DNA of 64,000 nt from NCBI GenBank assembly GCA_963814645.1, contig CAWFDX010000002.1, forward strand, positions 186,001-250,000. The letters run 5' to 3'. Of the stretch, positions 34,603-44,902 are shown one piece after another; within the stretch, counting starts at the first letter, position 1; the number at the start of each line of letters is the position of its first letter. The stretch comes from RYN-230 sp963814645. GTDB taxonomy: Bacteria; Actinomycetota; Actinomycetes; Streptosporangiales; Streptosporangiaceae. A model generated the notes under the pieces. It did no database searches. It worked only from the letters and a program-made list of their open reading frames with translations, and was not told the DNA's origin. Made by a program: the position numbers and the translations under genes.

Positions 34603-35709
34603 ATGAAGACCAAGGCTGCGGTGCTGTGGGGCTTGAACGAGAAGTGGCAGGTCGAGGACGTCGAACTCGACCCGCCCAAGGAGACCGAGGTCCTGGTCAA
34701 GCTCACCGCGAGCGGCCTGTGCCATTCCGACGAGCACCTGGTCACCGGGGACATCCCGATGCCGTTCCCGGTGGTCGGCGGGCACGAGGGCGCGGGCACC
34801 GTGGTCCAGGTGGGGGCCGAGGTCAAGCACGTCGCCGAGGGCGACTCGGTCGTGCTGAGCTTCCTGCCCGCCTGCGGCCGCTGCTCGTACTGCGCCCGCG
34901 GCATGCAGAACCTGTGTGATCTCGGCGCGTTCCTGATCAACGGCCCGCAGCTGGACGGCACCTACCGGTTCCACGCCCGCGGCCAGGGTCTCGGCCAGAT
35001 GTGCCTGCTCGGCACGTTCTCCGAGTACACGGTCGTGCCCGGGCAGTCGGTGGTGAAGGTCGACGACGGCACCGCGCTGGACAAGGCCGCGCTGGTGGGC
35101 TGCGGCGTGACCACCGGCTACGGCAGCGCAGTGCGCACCGCCGAGGTCAAGGCGGGCGACACGGTCGTGGTCATGGGCATCGGCGGCATCGGCATCAACG
35201 CCGTGCAGGGCGCCCGGATCGCCGGCGCGCGGAACATCATCGCCATCGACCCGGTGGAGTTCAAGCGGCAGAAGGCGATGGAACTCGGCGCCACGCACAC
35301 CGCGGAGAGCGTGGCCGAAGCGGGCCCGATCATCGGGCTGCTGACCCGCGGCCAGATGGCCGACGCCTTCATCATCACCACCGACACCGCCGAGGGCGAC
35401 TACATCGGCCCCGCGCTGGACGTGGTGGCCAAGCGCGGCAAGGTCGTCGTCACCGCGGTCGGCCACCCGGCCGACATGCAGATGAGCGGCAACCTGTTCC
35501 TGCTGACCATGATGGAGAAGCAGATCCGCGGCTCCCTCTACGGCTCCTCCAACGCCCAGCACGACATCCCGCGGATGCTCGAGCTGTACAACAAGGGGCA
35601 GCTCAAGCTGGATGAGCTGATCACCCGGGAGTACGCGCTGGAGGATGTCAACCAGGGCTACGAGGACATGCGCAACGGCCGCAACATCCGTGGCCTGATC
35701 CGGTACTGA
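34603..35709 (+). CDS. NDMA-dependent-type zinc alcohol dehydrogenase, 368 aa
   Basis: Medium-chain dehydrogenase: catalytic zinc Cys in SGLCHSDEHLVTGD, GGHEGAGTV, structural zinc Cys set (CGRCSYCARGMQNLC), cofactor loop VVMGIGGIGINAVQGA. The closest group I recognise is the NDMA-dependent alcohol dehydrogenases (Rv0761c AdhB type, same length). The KstR box and the SnoaL gene downstream suggest oxidation of a steroid side-chain alcohol (inference). Confidence 0.85.
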   Translation: MKTKAAVLWGLNEKWQVEDVELDPPKETEVLVKLTASGLCHSDEHLVTGDIPMPFPVVGGHEGAGTVVQVGAEVKHVAEGDSVVLSFLPACGRCSYCARGMQNLCDLGAFLINGPQLDGTYRFHARGQGLGQMCLLGTFSEYTVVPGQSVVKVDDGTALDKAALVGCGVTTGYGSAVRTAEVKAGDTVVVMGIGGIGINAVQGARIAGARNIIAIDPVEFKRQKAMELGATHTAESVAEAGPIIGLLTRGQMADAFIITTDTAEGDYIGPALDVVAKRGKVVVTAVGHPADMQMSGNLFLLTMMEKQIRGSLYGSSNAQHDIPRMLELYNKGQLKLDELITREYALEDVNQGYEDMRNGRNIRGLIRY

Positions 35710-36161
35710 TGGCCGCGCCAGCGGCGGCCGGGGCGGTCAGCTGGGCCACCCCGGACGGCGAGCACCCGGCGCGGCGGGCCGGCCAGCGCTCGATGGCCGC
35801 GGTTGCCGCCGGGCGCAAGGCCGACTGGCTCAGCTTGTTCGCGCCCGGCGCGCTGCTGGAAGATCCCGTCGGGCCGTCGCTGCTCGACCCGGCGGGGGCC
35901 GGGCACCGCGGCCGCGACGGGATCGGGAAGTTCTGGGACGAGCAGGTCAGCTCGGTGCGCCGGTATGAGTTCCGGGTCAGCGATTCGTTCGCCAACGGGC
36001 CGTGCTGCGCCAACATTCTCAGCCTGACCATGATCCTCGATGACGCTGGGCACAGCATGACGGTGGACTGCGTCGTCATCTACACCGTGAATGACGCCGG
36101 GCTGATCACGTCGATCCGTGCGCACTGGGAGCCGGACCGGGCGCTGGCCACGCTGCGCTAA
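35709..36161 (+). CDS. SnoaL/ketosteroid-isomerase-like protein, 150 aa
   Basis: ATG overlaps the dehydrogenase stop (TGATG). NTF2-like cone: RKADWLSLFAPGALLEDPVG, RGRDGIGKFWDEQVSSVRRY, VDCVVIYTVNDAGLITSIRA. Pairing of an AdhB-type dehydrogenase with a KSI-like protein is also seen for Rv0761c-Rv0760c. Role may be steroid binding or isomerisation; catalytic residues were not confirmed. Confidence 0.75.
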   Translation: MAAPAAAGAVSWATPDGEHPARRAGQRSMAAVAAGRKADWLSLFAPGALLEDPVGPSLLDPAGAGHRGRDGIGKFWDEQVSSVRRYEFRVSDSFANGPCCANILSLTMILDDAGHSMTVDCVVIYTVNDAGLITSIRAHWEPDRALATLR

Positions 36162-36171
36162 CTAGCCCTGG

Positions 36172-36993
36172 CTATGGCTTGCGTGCCACACCACCCCACA
36201 TGGTGGCCGGTGTGGCGGTGTCCTCCGGTGCGTCCGGCCGCCACTCGGGGATCCGGACCACGCCGGGGTGGACCAGTTCCAGGCCGTCGAAGAACCGCGT
36301 CACCTCGGCATGGTTGCGCAGGTCGACCCGCTGCGACATGAGCTGGTTGAGCCGCTTGGCCATCTCGATCATCTTGTCCGCGTCTATGTCGCTGGCCGGG
36401 TGGGACAGCACCAGGTAGCTGCCGGCCGGCACCGCATCCAGCAGCTGGGCGACGATGCCAGCCGCCCCTTCGTCGTCGGTGATGAACTGCAGCACCGCCA
36501 TCAGCACCACGCCGACCGGCTGGCTGAAGTCCAGCGTCCGGGCGGCTCCGCTGAGGATCCCGGCCGGGTCGCGCAGGTCGGCCTGCAGGTAGTCGGTCGC
36601 GCCCTCCGGCGAGCTGGTCAGCAGCGACCGGGCGTAATCCAGCACGAGCGGGTCATGGTCCGCGTACACCACCCGGGTCTCCGGCGCGATGGCCTGGGCC
36701 ACCTCGTGCGTGTTGTCCGGGGCCGGGATGCCGGTGCCGATGTCGAGGAACTGGCGGATGCCCGCGTCCCGGGTCAGCCAGCGCACCGCCCGGGCCAGGA
36801 AGGCCCGGTTGGCCCGGGCCGACACCGGCAGGTCCGGATAGGCCGCGATGGCCTGCTCGGCGGCCTCGCGGTCGGCCGGGTAATTGGCGCTGCCGCCGAG
36901 CCAGTAGTTGTACACCCGGGCGACGTGCGCCACGTTGGTGTCGAACGCCGGCGGCTCCTGCTCCGCGGCTTGGTCTAACGACTCTCCGGTCAT
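36172..36993 (-). CDS. DUF574 (Methyltransf_19) SAM-dependent methyltransferase
   Basis: 273 aa from ATG 36993 (AGGAGGAAG 8 nt upstream). Starts with the family signature ARVYNYWLGGSANYPADREA; SAM-binding QFLDIGTGIPAPDNTHEVAQ, VVYADHDPLVLDYARSLL, and a VVLMAVLQFITDDE strand. DUF574 paralogues are numerous in Streptomyces-like actinomycetes; substrates are unknown. A related copy lies immediately upstream. Confidence 0.88.
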   Translation of the reverse strand: MTGESLDQAAEQEPPAFDTNVAHVARVYNYWLGGSANYPADREAAEQAIAAYPDLPVSARANRAFLARAVRWLTRDAGIRQFLDIGTGIPAPDNTHEVAQAIAPETRVVYADHDPLVLDYARSLLTSSPEGATDYLQADLRDPAGILSGAARTLDFSQPVGVVLMAVLQFITDDEGAAGIVAQLLDAVPAGSYLVLSHPASDIDADKMIEMAKRLNQLMSQRVDLRNHAEVTRFFDGLELVHPGVVRIPEWRPDAPEDTATPATMWGGVARKP

Positions 36994-37012
36994 TCCAGCT
37001 TCCTCCTGACGT

Positions 37013-37825
37013 CTACTGAGCTGGCCGCTTCCGGCCCACACCGCCGACCAGCCAGACCTTCCCCGGGTCGGCGGGGTCACCCGGGCCGGGCCGCCATTGG
37101 TGCACCGGGACCAGACCTGGGTCTATCAGATCGAATCCCGTGTAGAACGCGAGAATGCCGGACCGGCTCCGCGGGTACGCGGAATAGGCTCCGGCCGTGT
37201 ACCGGGCGGCGCCCGCGGCCGCCGCGTCCGGGTCGGGATCACTGCACCCGTGCGACAGCACCAGGTAGCTGCCGGGTGCGGCCACGCTGGTGAATGCGGT
37301 CACCGCCTGCTGCACGTCCGGGTCCGGGACGAAGTGCAGCACGGCGACGAACAAGATGGCCAGCGGCTGGGTTAAGTCGATCAGCCGCCGGGTGCCCGGG
37401 TGGGCCAGGATCGCGGCCGGATCACGCAGGTCCGACTGGATGACCGCGGTGCGGTCGCCGGACGTCAGCGCCTGCGCATGAGCCAGCACGGACGGGTCGT
37501 TGTCCACGTAGACCACCCGGCTGCCGGCCGCGGCGGCCTGGGCGACCTGGTGCACGTTCCCGTTGGTCGGCAGCCCGGCACCGAGATCGAGGAACTGCCG
37601 GACACCCGCCTCGGCGGCCAGGAACCGGACCGTGCGGCCGAGGAACGCCCGGTTGGCCCGGGCCACCTGGCCGATTTCTGGGGACAGCTCAGCTAACTGG
37701 CGCGCGGCGGCGCGGTCGGCGGCGAAGTTGTCCTGCCCGCCGAGCAGGTAGTCATAGATCCGGGCCGCGGTCGGCACCGCCGGGTCCACCCCGGCGGGCG
37801 CCTGGTCATCCTGGTCATCCGGCAT
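37013..37825 (-). CDS. Second DUF574 methyltransferase
   Basis: 270 aa; ATG 37825 is chosen because GAGG lies 8 nt upstream, better than the ATG two codons earlier. ARIYDYLLGGQDNFAADRAA, QFLDLGAGLPTNGNVHQVAQ, VVYVDNDPSVLAHAQALT and LFVAVLHFVPDPD. A tandem paralogue of the next gene, 19 bp apart, likely one transcript. No visible link to steroids. Confidence 0.88.
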   Translation of the reverse strand: MPDDQDDQAPAGVDPAVPTAARIYDYLLGGQDNFAADRAAARQLAELSPEIGQVARANRAFLGRTVRFLAAEAGVRQFLDLGAGLPTNGNVHQVAQAAAAGSRVVYVDNDPSVLAHAQALTSGDRTAVIQSDLRDPAAILAHPGTRRLIDLTQPLAILFVAVLHFVPDPDVQQAVTAFTSVAAPGSYLVLSHGCSDPDPDAAAAGAARYTAGAYSAYPRSRSGILAFYTGFDLIDPGLVPVHQWRPGPGDPADPGKVWLVGGVGRKRPAQ

Positions 37826-37892
37826 GCGCATCACCTCACGAGTCAGCGGTACGGGCGCTGGCTGGTCTGCCTGCCCGGTCGTGCCGGCGATT

Positions 37893-38351
37893 TCATGTCT
37901 GGGCGCCGTGATGCTCCCGGGCGTACGCGTCGAGCCGGCTGAGTTCATCGGCGTAGATCCGGCGCAGCACCCGCGGCGCGAACGTCCGCTCGAAGAAGCC
38001 GCCGACCCCGCTGGCCCCCTGCCACGTGGTGGAGATTTGCACCTGGCAGTTATTGCCCTCCGGGGTCACCGTCCAGGTGGTCACCGACGACGACATGGTG
38101 TCCGACTCGGTGAGCACCCGGCCTGGCTCGGGCTCAGCGATCTGGTGCCGGATCTGGCGGGTGCGCCCGCCCGCGGTGAACGTGAACCGGGTGATGGTGC
38201 CTGCGCCGACGCCGCCCGACTCCACGTGGTAGTCGGAGAACGCGGGCGGCAGAAAGTGCTGATGATGCTCGCGATGGTCCGCGATGTAGCCATAGACCTC
38301 GGGCGCCGGAGCGCCCACCGTCCGCTCGGCGGACACGGAAATCGGTGCCAT
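37893..38351 (-). CDS. SRPBCC (polyketide cyclase/START-like) protein, 152 aa
   Basis: ATG 38351. MAPISVSAERTVGAPAPEVY start, GRVLTESDTMSSSVTTWTVT and a C-terminal helix FAPRVLRRIYADELSRLDAY are typical of the SRPBCC ligand-binding fold. It probably binds a small hydrophobic ligand; role unknown. Confidence 0.78.
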   Translation of the reverse strand: MAPISVSAERTVGAPAPEVYGYIADHREHHQHFLPPAFSDYHVESGGVGAGTITRFTFTAGGRTRQIRHQIAEPEPGRVLTESDTMSSSVTTWTVTPEGNNCQVQISTTWQGASGVGGFFERTFAPRVLRRIYADELSRLDAYAREHHGAQT

Positions 38352-38405
38352 GCCTGCCTGTCTACCACGGACCGCGCGGCGGCTCGCGCCCTAAACTTTC
38401 CGGGC

Positions 38406-38715
38406 ATGGACCTCAAGGACGCGACGCTCCTGCTGGCGGCCGAGTCGGCCGCGCATCCGGCCCTGGCCAGTGCCGCTCAGTCCGCCTACGACGCCCTGGC
38501 CAGTGGGCAGCCGGTCCCGTTCCAGACGCTGAGTGAGCTGATCGGCGAGGCGAGCGGCAAAGGCGTGCTGCGGGACCTGCGGCGCAAGTACAGCGCGACC
38601 GCGTTCGAGGCCATCGTGTTCCCGATCTGCCGGGAGATCGACCGGCAGAAACCGGTGCCGCCGCGCCGCCGCGGCCGGCCCGGATCCACTCATGGACCCG
38701 GGCTGGCGCGTCTAG
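38406..38715 (+). CDS. Hypothetical protein, about 102 aa (one frameshift near its end)
   Basis: ATG 38406: MDLKDATLLLAAESAAHPAL, then SGKGVLRDLRRKYSATAFEA and an Arg-rich tail. As written the frame runs on to 39002 across the opposite gene; removing one base in the CCCGG run near 38675-38685 gives RGRPDPLMDPGWRV and TAG at 38715, one base before the convergent stop at 38716. That fit makes the shorter protein far more likely. Function unknown. Confidence 0.5.
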
Positions 38716-39141
38716 TCAGGCGGTCATGTCGAAGACGCCGACCACCTTGCGCGGGCGGATCCGGACCACCAGTTCACCCGGCACCCCGTTGCGCTGGCCG
38801 AACTCCGCGGCCCGCTCGGGACCCATATACCTGGCCGCAATCGCGGTCGCGGTGCGGACCAGCTCAGCCGGATCCTCGGACAGCTCGGCCACCCCCTGCA
38901 CCTGGACGAACGCATAGGGCGGCTGCTCCAGGTCGACGCAGATGGCGGTGCGCGGGTCGCGGGCCAGCGCCCGGCCCTTGGCCGTGTCCTTGCCGGTGTT
39001 GAACACCAGCTCGTCACCGTCCAGGACGAACCAGACCGGCGCGACCAGCGGCTGCCCGCTGGCCGCGGTGTAGCTCAGCTTTCCGGTCCTGGTGCCCTCG
39101 GTGAGGAACGCGTGTACCCGCGGGTCGGAGAATGACAGCAC
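38716..39141 (-). CDS. PPOX-class (F420/FMN) oxidoreductase, 141 aa
   Basis: GTG 39141. Split-barrel flavin-binding fold of PPOX type: LTEGTRTGKLSYTAASGQPL, VAPVWFVLDGDELVFNTGKD, KGRALARDPRTAICVD. Such proteins in actinomycetes often use F420; the cofactor here is not certain. Confidence 0.82.
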   Translation of the reverse strand: MLSFSDPRVHAFLTEGTRTGKLSYTAASGQPLVAPVWFVLDGDELVFNTGKDTAKGRALARDPRTAICVDLEQPPYAFVQVQGVAELSEDPAELVRTATAIAARYMGPERAAEFGQRNGVPGELVVRIRPRKVVGVFDMTA

Positions 39142-39181
39142 CCGGCCCAGTCTAGGTTGGCCGGGTGGCTGAGCCCGTCAC

Positions 39182-39964
39182 TCAGATCGGGTCCCAGGGG
39201 ACGGACTCGTAGATCTCGCCGACCGCCTTGGCCAGGGCCGCCGAGCCGGGCAGTTGCACCGGGCCGATCCAGCCGACCGGCGCGACGCCGTGCGAGTTGG
39301 TGACGATCGCCGCGCGCTGCGACGGCAGGTCGGCCAGCCGGACCGGGGCGCGCCGGGTGGGCAGGCCCGCGCCGGCCAGCCGCGGTTCCACCAGCTGCCA
39401 GGTGATGCCGGCCAGGCAGGGCGCGTCCGGCCAGGTGAGCACGCCGCCGTCGGAGAACGCGATGTTGGTGATCGCGCCCTCGGCGACGATCCCGTCCGGC
39501 CCGGTGAGCAGCGCGTCGTCGAAGCCCTCGCGCACCGCGGCCCGGCCGTAGTAAGCCTGGCCGACATCCCCGGTGTGCTTGATGTGCGGGACCGGGCGCT
39601 GGTAGGCGACCGGCATCAGCCGCTGCGGGTCCGCGGCCAGCTGCGCGGGCGGCCGGACGGTGACCATGATGGCGGGATCCGGGTCGGCCGCCGGCCAGTA
39701 GACGATGACCCGCACCGACGCGTCCTGGATGTCGCCGAGTGCGTGCCGGATGTGCGCCCGGACCTGGCCGCCGTCCAGGCCGCGGCCGAATAGTTCCTGG
39801 GTGGCCGCGTCCAGCCGGGCCAGGTGCAGCGCCAGGCCGCGGGTCCGGGCCGACCGGACCTGCATGGCGGTGAAGTGCCCGTACGGCCCCAGTACGTAGT
39901 CCCGCAGCTGCTCAGCGGTCGCGGTGCTCCCGTTGACGTCGACCCGTATCGGTGTACCTGGCAT
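39182..39964 (-). CDS. Aminotransferase class IV, 260 aa
   Basis: ATG 39964. Fold type IV PLP enzyme: Schiff-base Lys129 in VPHIKHTGDVGQAYY, and IVAEGAITNIAFSDGGVLTW in the cofactor loop. Could be an aminodeoxychorismate lyase or branched-chain aminotransferase homologue; not resolved by eye. Confidence 0.82.
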   Translation of the reverse strand: MPGTPIRVDVNGSTATAEQLRDYVLGPYGHFTAMQVRSARTRGLALHLARLDAATQELFGRGLDGGQVRAHIRHALGDIQDASVRVIVYWPAADPDPAIMVTVRPPAQLAADPQRLMPVAYQRPVPHIKHTGDVGQAYYGRAAVREGFDDALLTGPDGIVAEGAITNIAFSDGGVLTWPDAPCLAGITWQLVEPRLAGAGLPTRRAPVRLADLPSQRAAIVTNSHGVAPVGWIGPVQLPGSAALAKAVGEIYESVPWDPI

Positions 39965-39988
39965 GGTCCTACGTTAATCGCGATCCGG

Positions 39989-41152
39989 TCAGACCCGCTC
40001 GATGATCGTCGCGGTGGACATGGCCCCGCCCGCGCACATGGTGACCAGCGCGACAGCGGCGTTACGCCGCTCGAGCTCGTGCAGCGCGCTGGTGATCAGC
40101 CGGGCGCCGGTGCTGCCGACCGGGTGGCCGAGTGCGATCGCGCCGCCGTTGACGTTCACCCGCTCCGGATCCGGCTGGTGCACCCGCTGCCAGGACAGCA
40201 CCACCGACGCGAACGCCTCGTTCACCTCGAACAGGTCGATGTCGCCGATCGCCATCCCGGCGCTGGCCAGCACCCGCTCGGTCGCCGCCACCGGCCCGTC
40301 CAGGTGGTAGTACGGCTCCGCGCCGATCAGGCACTGGGCCAGGATCCGGGCCCGTGGCCGCAGGCCCAGCTGGCTGGCCCGGTCCGCGTCCAGCAGCAGC
40401 ACGGCGGCAGCGCCGTCGGAGATCTGCGACGAGGTGCCCGCGGTGTGCAGCCCGCCGTCCAGCACCGGGCGCAGCCGGGCCAGCCCCTCGGCGCTGGTCT
40501 CCCGCAGGCCCTGGTCCCGGTCCACTACCCGGGTCTCCCCGGTCGGCTTGCCGTCGCCGTCCAGCACCGGGGCCTTGACCGGCAGCACCTCCTGCTCGAA
40601 CCAGCCCTGCGACCAGGCGCGGGCGGCCCGCGTCTGCGAGCGCAGCCCGAACTCGTCCAGGTCCGCCCGGGTCAGCCCGCGCCGCTCGGCGATCCGCTCC
40701 GCCGCGACGAACTGGCTCGGCATGTCGATGTCCCACGACGCGGGCCGGGGCGTGCCGACGCCGGTGCCCCGGTTCGCGCCGAGCGGCACCCGGCTCATCG
40801 CCTCCACCCCGCAGGCCAGGCCGGCCGTGATCGCGCCGGCCGCGATCAGGCCGGCCACCACGTGCACCGCCTGCTGGGCCGAGCCGCACTGCGCGTCCAG
40901 GGTCAGGCAGCCGGACTGGTAGGGCAGCCCGGCGTGCAGCCAGGCGGTCCGGGTCACGTTGCTGGACTGCTCGCCGGCCTGCGTCACGCACCCGCCAGCC
41001 ACCTGCTCCACGCCGGCCGGGTCGAGGCCCGCCCGGTCCAGCAGGCCGGCCTGCGCCGCACCCAGGATCTCGGCCGGGTGCAGCCCGGCCAGCACCCCGC
41101 CCCGCTTGCCGATCGGGGTGCGCGCCGCAGCTACGATCACCGGGTTGCCCAC
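39989..41152 (-). CDS. fadA5: FadA5, steroid side-chain thiolase
   Basis: 387 aa (391 in M. tuberculosis). GTG 41152 has GGGAGGG 7 nt upstream; the open frame reaches 41179. Thiolase: nucleophile C89 in TLDAQCGSAQQAVH, GGAIALGHPVGSTGAR, and the second Cys in VTMCAGGAMS. It cleaves acetyl-CoA from 3,22-dioxochol-4-ene-24-oyl-CoA. Divergent from cyp125 as in Rv3546/Rv3545c. Confidence 0.88.
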   Translation of the reverse strand: MGNPVIVAAARTPIGKRGGVLAGLHPAEILGAAQAGLLDRAGLDPAGVEQVAGGCVTQAGEQSSNVTRTAWLHAGLPYQSGCLTLDAQCGSAQQAVHVVAGLIAAGAITAGLACGVEAMSRVPLGANRGTGVGTPRPASWDIDMPSQFVAAERIAERRGLTRADLDEFGLRSQTRAARAWSQGWFEQEVLPVKAPVLDGDGKPTGETRVVDRDQGLRETSAEGLARLRPVLDGGLHTAGTSSQISDGAAAVLLLDADRASQLGLRPRARILAQCLIGAEPYYHLDGPVAATERVLASAGMAIGDIDLFEVNEAFASVVLSWQRVHQPDPERVNVNGGAIALGHPVGSTGARLITSALHELERRNAAVALVTMCAGGAMSTATIIERV

Positions 41153-41182
41153 GGCGTTCCCTCCCGGAAGGTTGATCACCAG

Positions 41183-41196
41183 TAGAACGTGTTCCC
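41183..41196. promoter_or_regulatory. KstR operator upstream of fadA5
   Basis: TAGAACGTGTTCCC matches the motif except the last base; 30 bp upstream of the fadA5 start. Confidence 0.75.
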
Positions 41197-41249
41197 AAAC
41201 GGGTGCTGACGGCTGTTCACGTCCTCAGCCGTGCGTGATTGAATCCAAC

Positions 41250-41263
41250 TAGAACACGTTATA
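41250..41263. promoter_or_regulatory. KstR operator upstream of cyp125
   Basis: TAGAACACGTTATA fits TnnAACnnGTTnnA and lies 12 bp before the cyp125 ATG, giving fadA5 and cyp125 separate boxes 53 bp apart. Confidence 0.85.
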
Positions 41264-41275
41264 GCGGAGGCAGCA

Positions 41276-42503
41276 ATGGCCGAGCCCAGCATCCCGCCAG
41301 GTTTCGACTTCACTGACCCTGACCTGTACGCGCACCGGGTGCCCAGCGAAGAGCTGGCCGAGCTGCGCCGCACCGCGCCGGTCTGGTGGAACGCTCAGCC
41401 GCGCGGCGCCTCCGGCTTCGACGACGAGGGCTACTGGGTGGTCACCAAGCACGCGGACGTGCTCGAGGTGTCCCGAGCCAGCGACATCTACTCCAGCCAG
41501 CAGAACCACCGCGATCATCCGGCACGGCGAGCCGGTCACCGACGAGGCGCTGGCCATGATGCAGCTCATCCTGCTCAACCTCGACCCGCCACTGCACACC
41601 AAGCTGCGCGGCATCGTGTCCCGTGGCTTCACCCCGCGGGCGATCAAGAACCTCCGCGAAGCGCTGACCGCCCGGGCCGAGGCCATTGTGCATAACGCCC
41701 ATACCAGCGGTTCGGGTGACTTCGTCTCCGACGTCGCCTGCGAACTGCCGTTGCAGGCCATCGCCGAGCTGCTCGGCATCCCGCAGGAGGACCGGCTGAA
41801 GGTCTTCAACTGGTCCAACGAGATGGTCGGCTACGACGACCCGGAGTATGACGGGGACCCGCAGGCCGCCGCGGCCGAACTGGTCGGCTACAGCATGGCG
41901 ATGGCCGAAGACCGCCGCGGCTGCCCGCGCGACGACATCGTCACCAAGCTGGTGCACGCCGAGGTGGACGGCGGCCACCTGTCCCCGGACGAGTTCGGCT
42001 TCTTCATGATCCTGCTCTCGGTGGCGGGCAACGAGACCACCCGGAACGCGATATCCCACGGCATGCTGGCCCTGCTGGACCATCCCGAGCAGTGGGAGCT
42101 GTTCAAGGAGCAGCGGCCGGAGACCACCGGGGACGAGATCGTCCGCTGGGCCACCCCGGTGACCGTGTTCCAGCGCACCGCGCTGGCCGACACCACGCTG
42201 GGCGGCCAGCAGATCAAGACGGGCCAGCGGGTCGGCCTGTTCTACCGGTCGGCCAACTTCGACGAGGAGGCCTTCGACCACCCGGAGCGATTCGACATCC
42301 TCCGCGACCCCAACCCGCACCTCGGGTTCGGCGGTACCGGCACGCACTACTGCCTCGGGGTGAACCTGGCCAAGCTGGAGATCGAGCTGATCTTCAACGC
42401 GATCGCCGACGCGATGCCGGGCATCCACAAGGCCGGTGAGCCCGAGCGGCTCCGCTCCGGCTGGCTCAACGGGATCAAGCGGCTGCCGGTCGCCTACGCG
42501 TAA
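41276..42503 (+). CDS. cyp125: CYP125 steroid C26-monooxygenase, copy 1 (one frameshift)
   Basis: About 409 aa, ATG 41276 with CGGAGGCAG upstream. MAEPSIPPGFDFTDPDLYAH is the CYP125 N-terminal signature; I-helix VAGNETTRN, EIVRWATPV (ExxR), haem Cys in GGTGTHYCLGVNLA. It hydroxylates and oxidises C26 of cholest-4-en-3-one. Frame shifts +1 at about 41514-41517; AAC-CACC read with one C less gives QNTAIIRHGEPVTDEA. Followed after 10 bp by a second copy. Confidence 0.87.
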
Positions 42504-42513
42504 TGGGCTGCCG

Positions 42514-43734
42514 ATGACCGCGCCGAACATCCCGCCCGGATTCGATCTCACCGACCCGGATCTGTGCGCGCAGCGGGTCCCGGCCGAAGAACTGGCCGAG
42601 CTGCGCCGGGCCGCCCCGGTCTGGTGGAACGCACAGCCGCGTGGGGCGTCCGGGTTCGACGATGAAGGCTACTGGGCCGTCACCCGGCACGCCGATGTGC
42701 TGCATGTGTCCCACCACAGCGACATTTACTCGAGCGAGGCGCAGACCGCGCTGATCCGCTACGCCCTGCCGGTCACCGAAGAATCCCTGCAGCTGTCCCG
42801 GCTCATCCTGCTCAACCGCGACCCGCCCGGGCACACCAAGCTGCGCGGCATCGTGTCCCGGGGTTTCACCCCGCGGGCCATCGGCAGCCTGCGTCAGGTG
42901 CTTACCGACCGGGCCCGGCAGATCGTCACGGCGGCCGCCGCGGACGGCACCGGTGACTTCGTTGCCGACGTGGCTTGTGAGCTGCCGCTGCAGGCGATCG
43001 CCGAACTGCTCGGCGTGCCGCAGCAGGACCGCCGCAAGATCTTCGACTGGTCCAACCAGATGGTCGGCTCGGACGACCCCGAGTACCAGACCGAGACGAT
43101 GACCGCCGGGGCCGAGCTGGTCGGCTACAGCCTGCAGCTGGCCGAGCAGCGCCGGGCCTGCCCGCGCGACGACATCGTCAGCACACTGGTGCAGGCCGAC
43201 GTGGACGGCGAGGCGCTGACCACGGACGAGTTCGGCTACTTCATGATCCTGCTGGCCGTGGCGGGCAACGAGACGACCCGGAACGCGATATCGCACGGCA
43301 TGCTGGCGTTCCTGGACCACCCGGAGCAGTGGGAGCTGTTCCGGGCCGAGCGGCCGGCGGCGGCGGTGGACGAGATAGTCCGCTGGGCCACCCCGGTGAC
43401 CGTTCCAGCGCACCGCGCTGGCCGACACCACACTGGGCGGCCAGCAGATCAGGGCCGGGCAGCGGGTCGGGATTTTCTACCGGTCGGCCAACTTCGACGA
43501 AGAGGTCTTCGATCATCCGGAGCGGTTCGACATCCTCCGCGACCCCAACCCGCACCTAGGGTTTGGTGGCATGGGCACGCACTACTGCCTGGGCGCCAAC
43601 CTGGCCCGGCTGGAGATCGAGCTGATCTTCAGCGCGATCGCCGACGCCATGCCGGACATCAGCAAGGCTGGCCAGCCGGAGCGGCTCCGCTCCGGCTGGC
43701 TGAACGGCATCAAGCACCTCCCGGTCCGCTACCG

Positions 43735-43738
<4 letters not shown>
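42514..43738 (+). CDS. CYP125-type monooxygenase, tandem copy 2 (one frameshift)
   Basis: About 408 aa from ATG 42514; MTAPNIPPGFDLTDPDLCAQ, AGNETTRN, and GGMGTHYCLGANLARLEIEL with the haem Cys. Very similar to copy 1 throughout. At 43401-43405 the sequence reads GACCGTTCCAGCG where copy 1 reads GACCGTGTTCCAGCG: two bases are missing, shifting the frame; the rest continues FQRTALADTTLGGQQIRAGQ to TAG 43738. Stop overlaps the convergent ltp3 stop. Confidence 0.82.
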
Positions 43739-44901
<1,163 letters not shown>

Positions 44902-44902
44902 A

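Noticed and set aside
38406..39002. A 199-aa plus-strand protein overlapping the PPOX gene
   Set aside because: The last 95 residues are Arg/Pro-rich antisense of a clear PPOX gene; a one-base correction gives a stop at 38715 next to the convergent stop.
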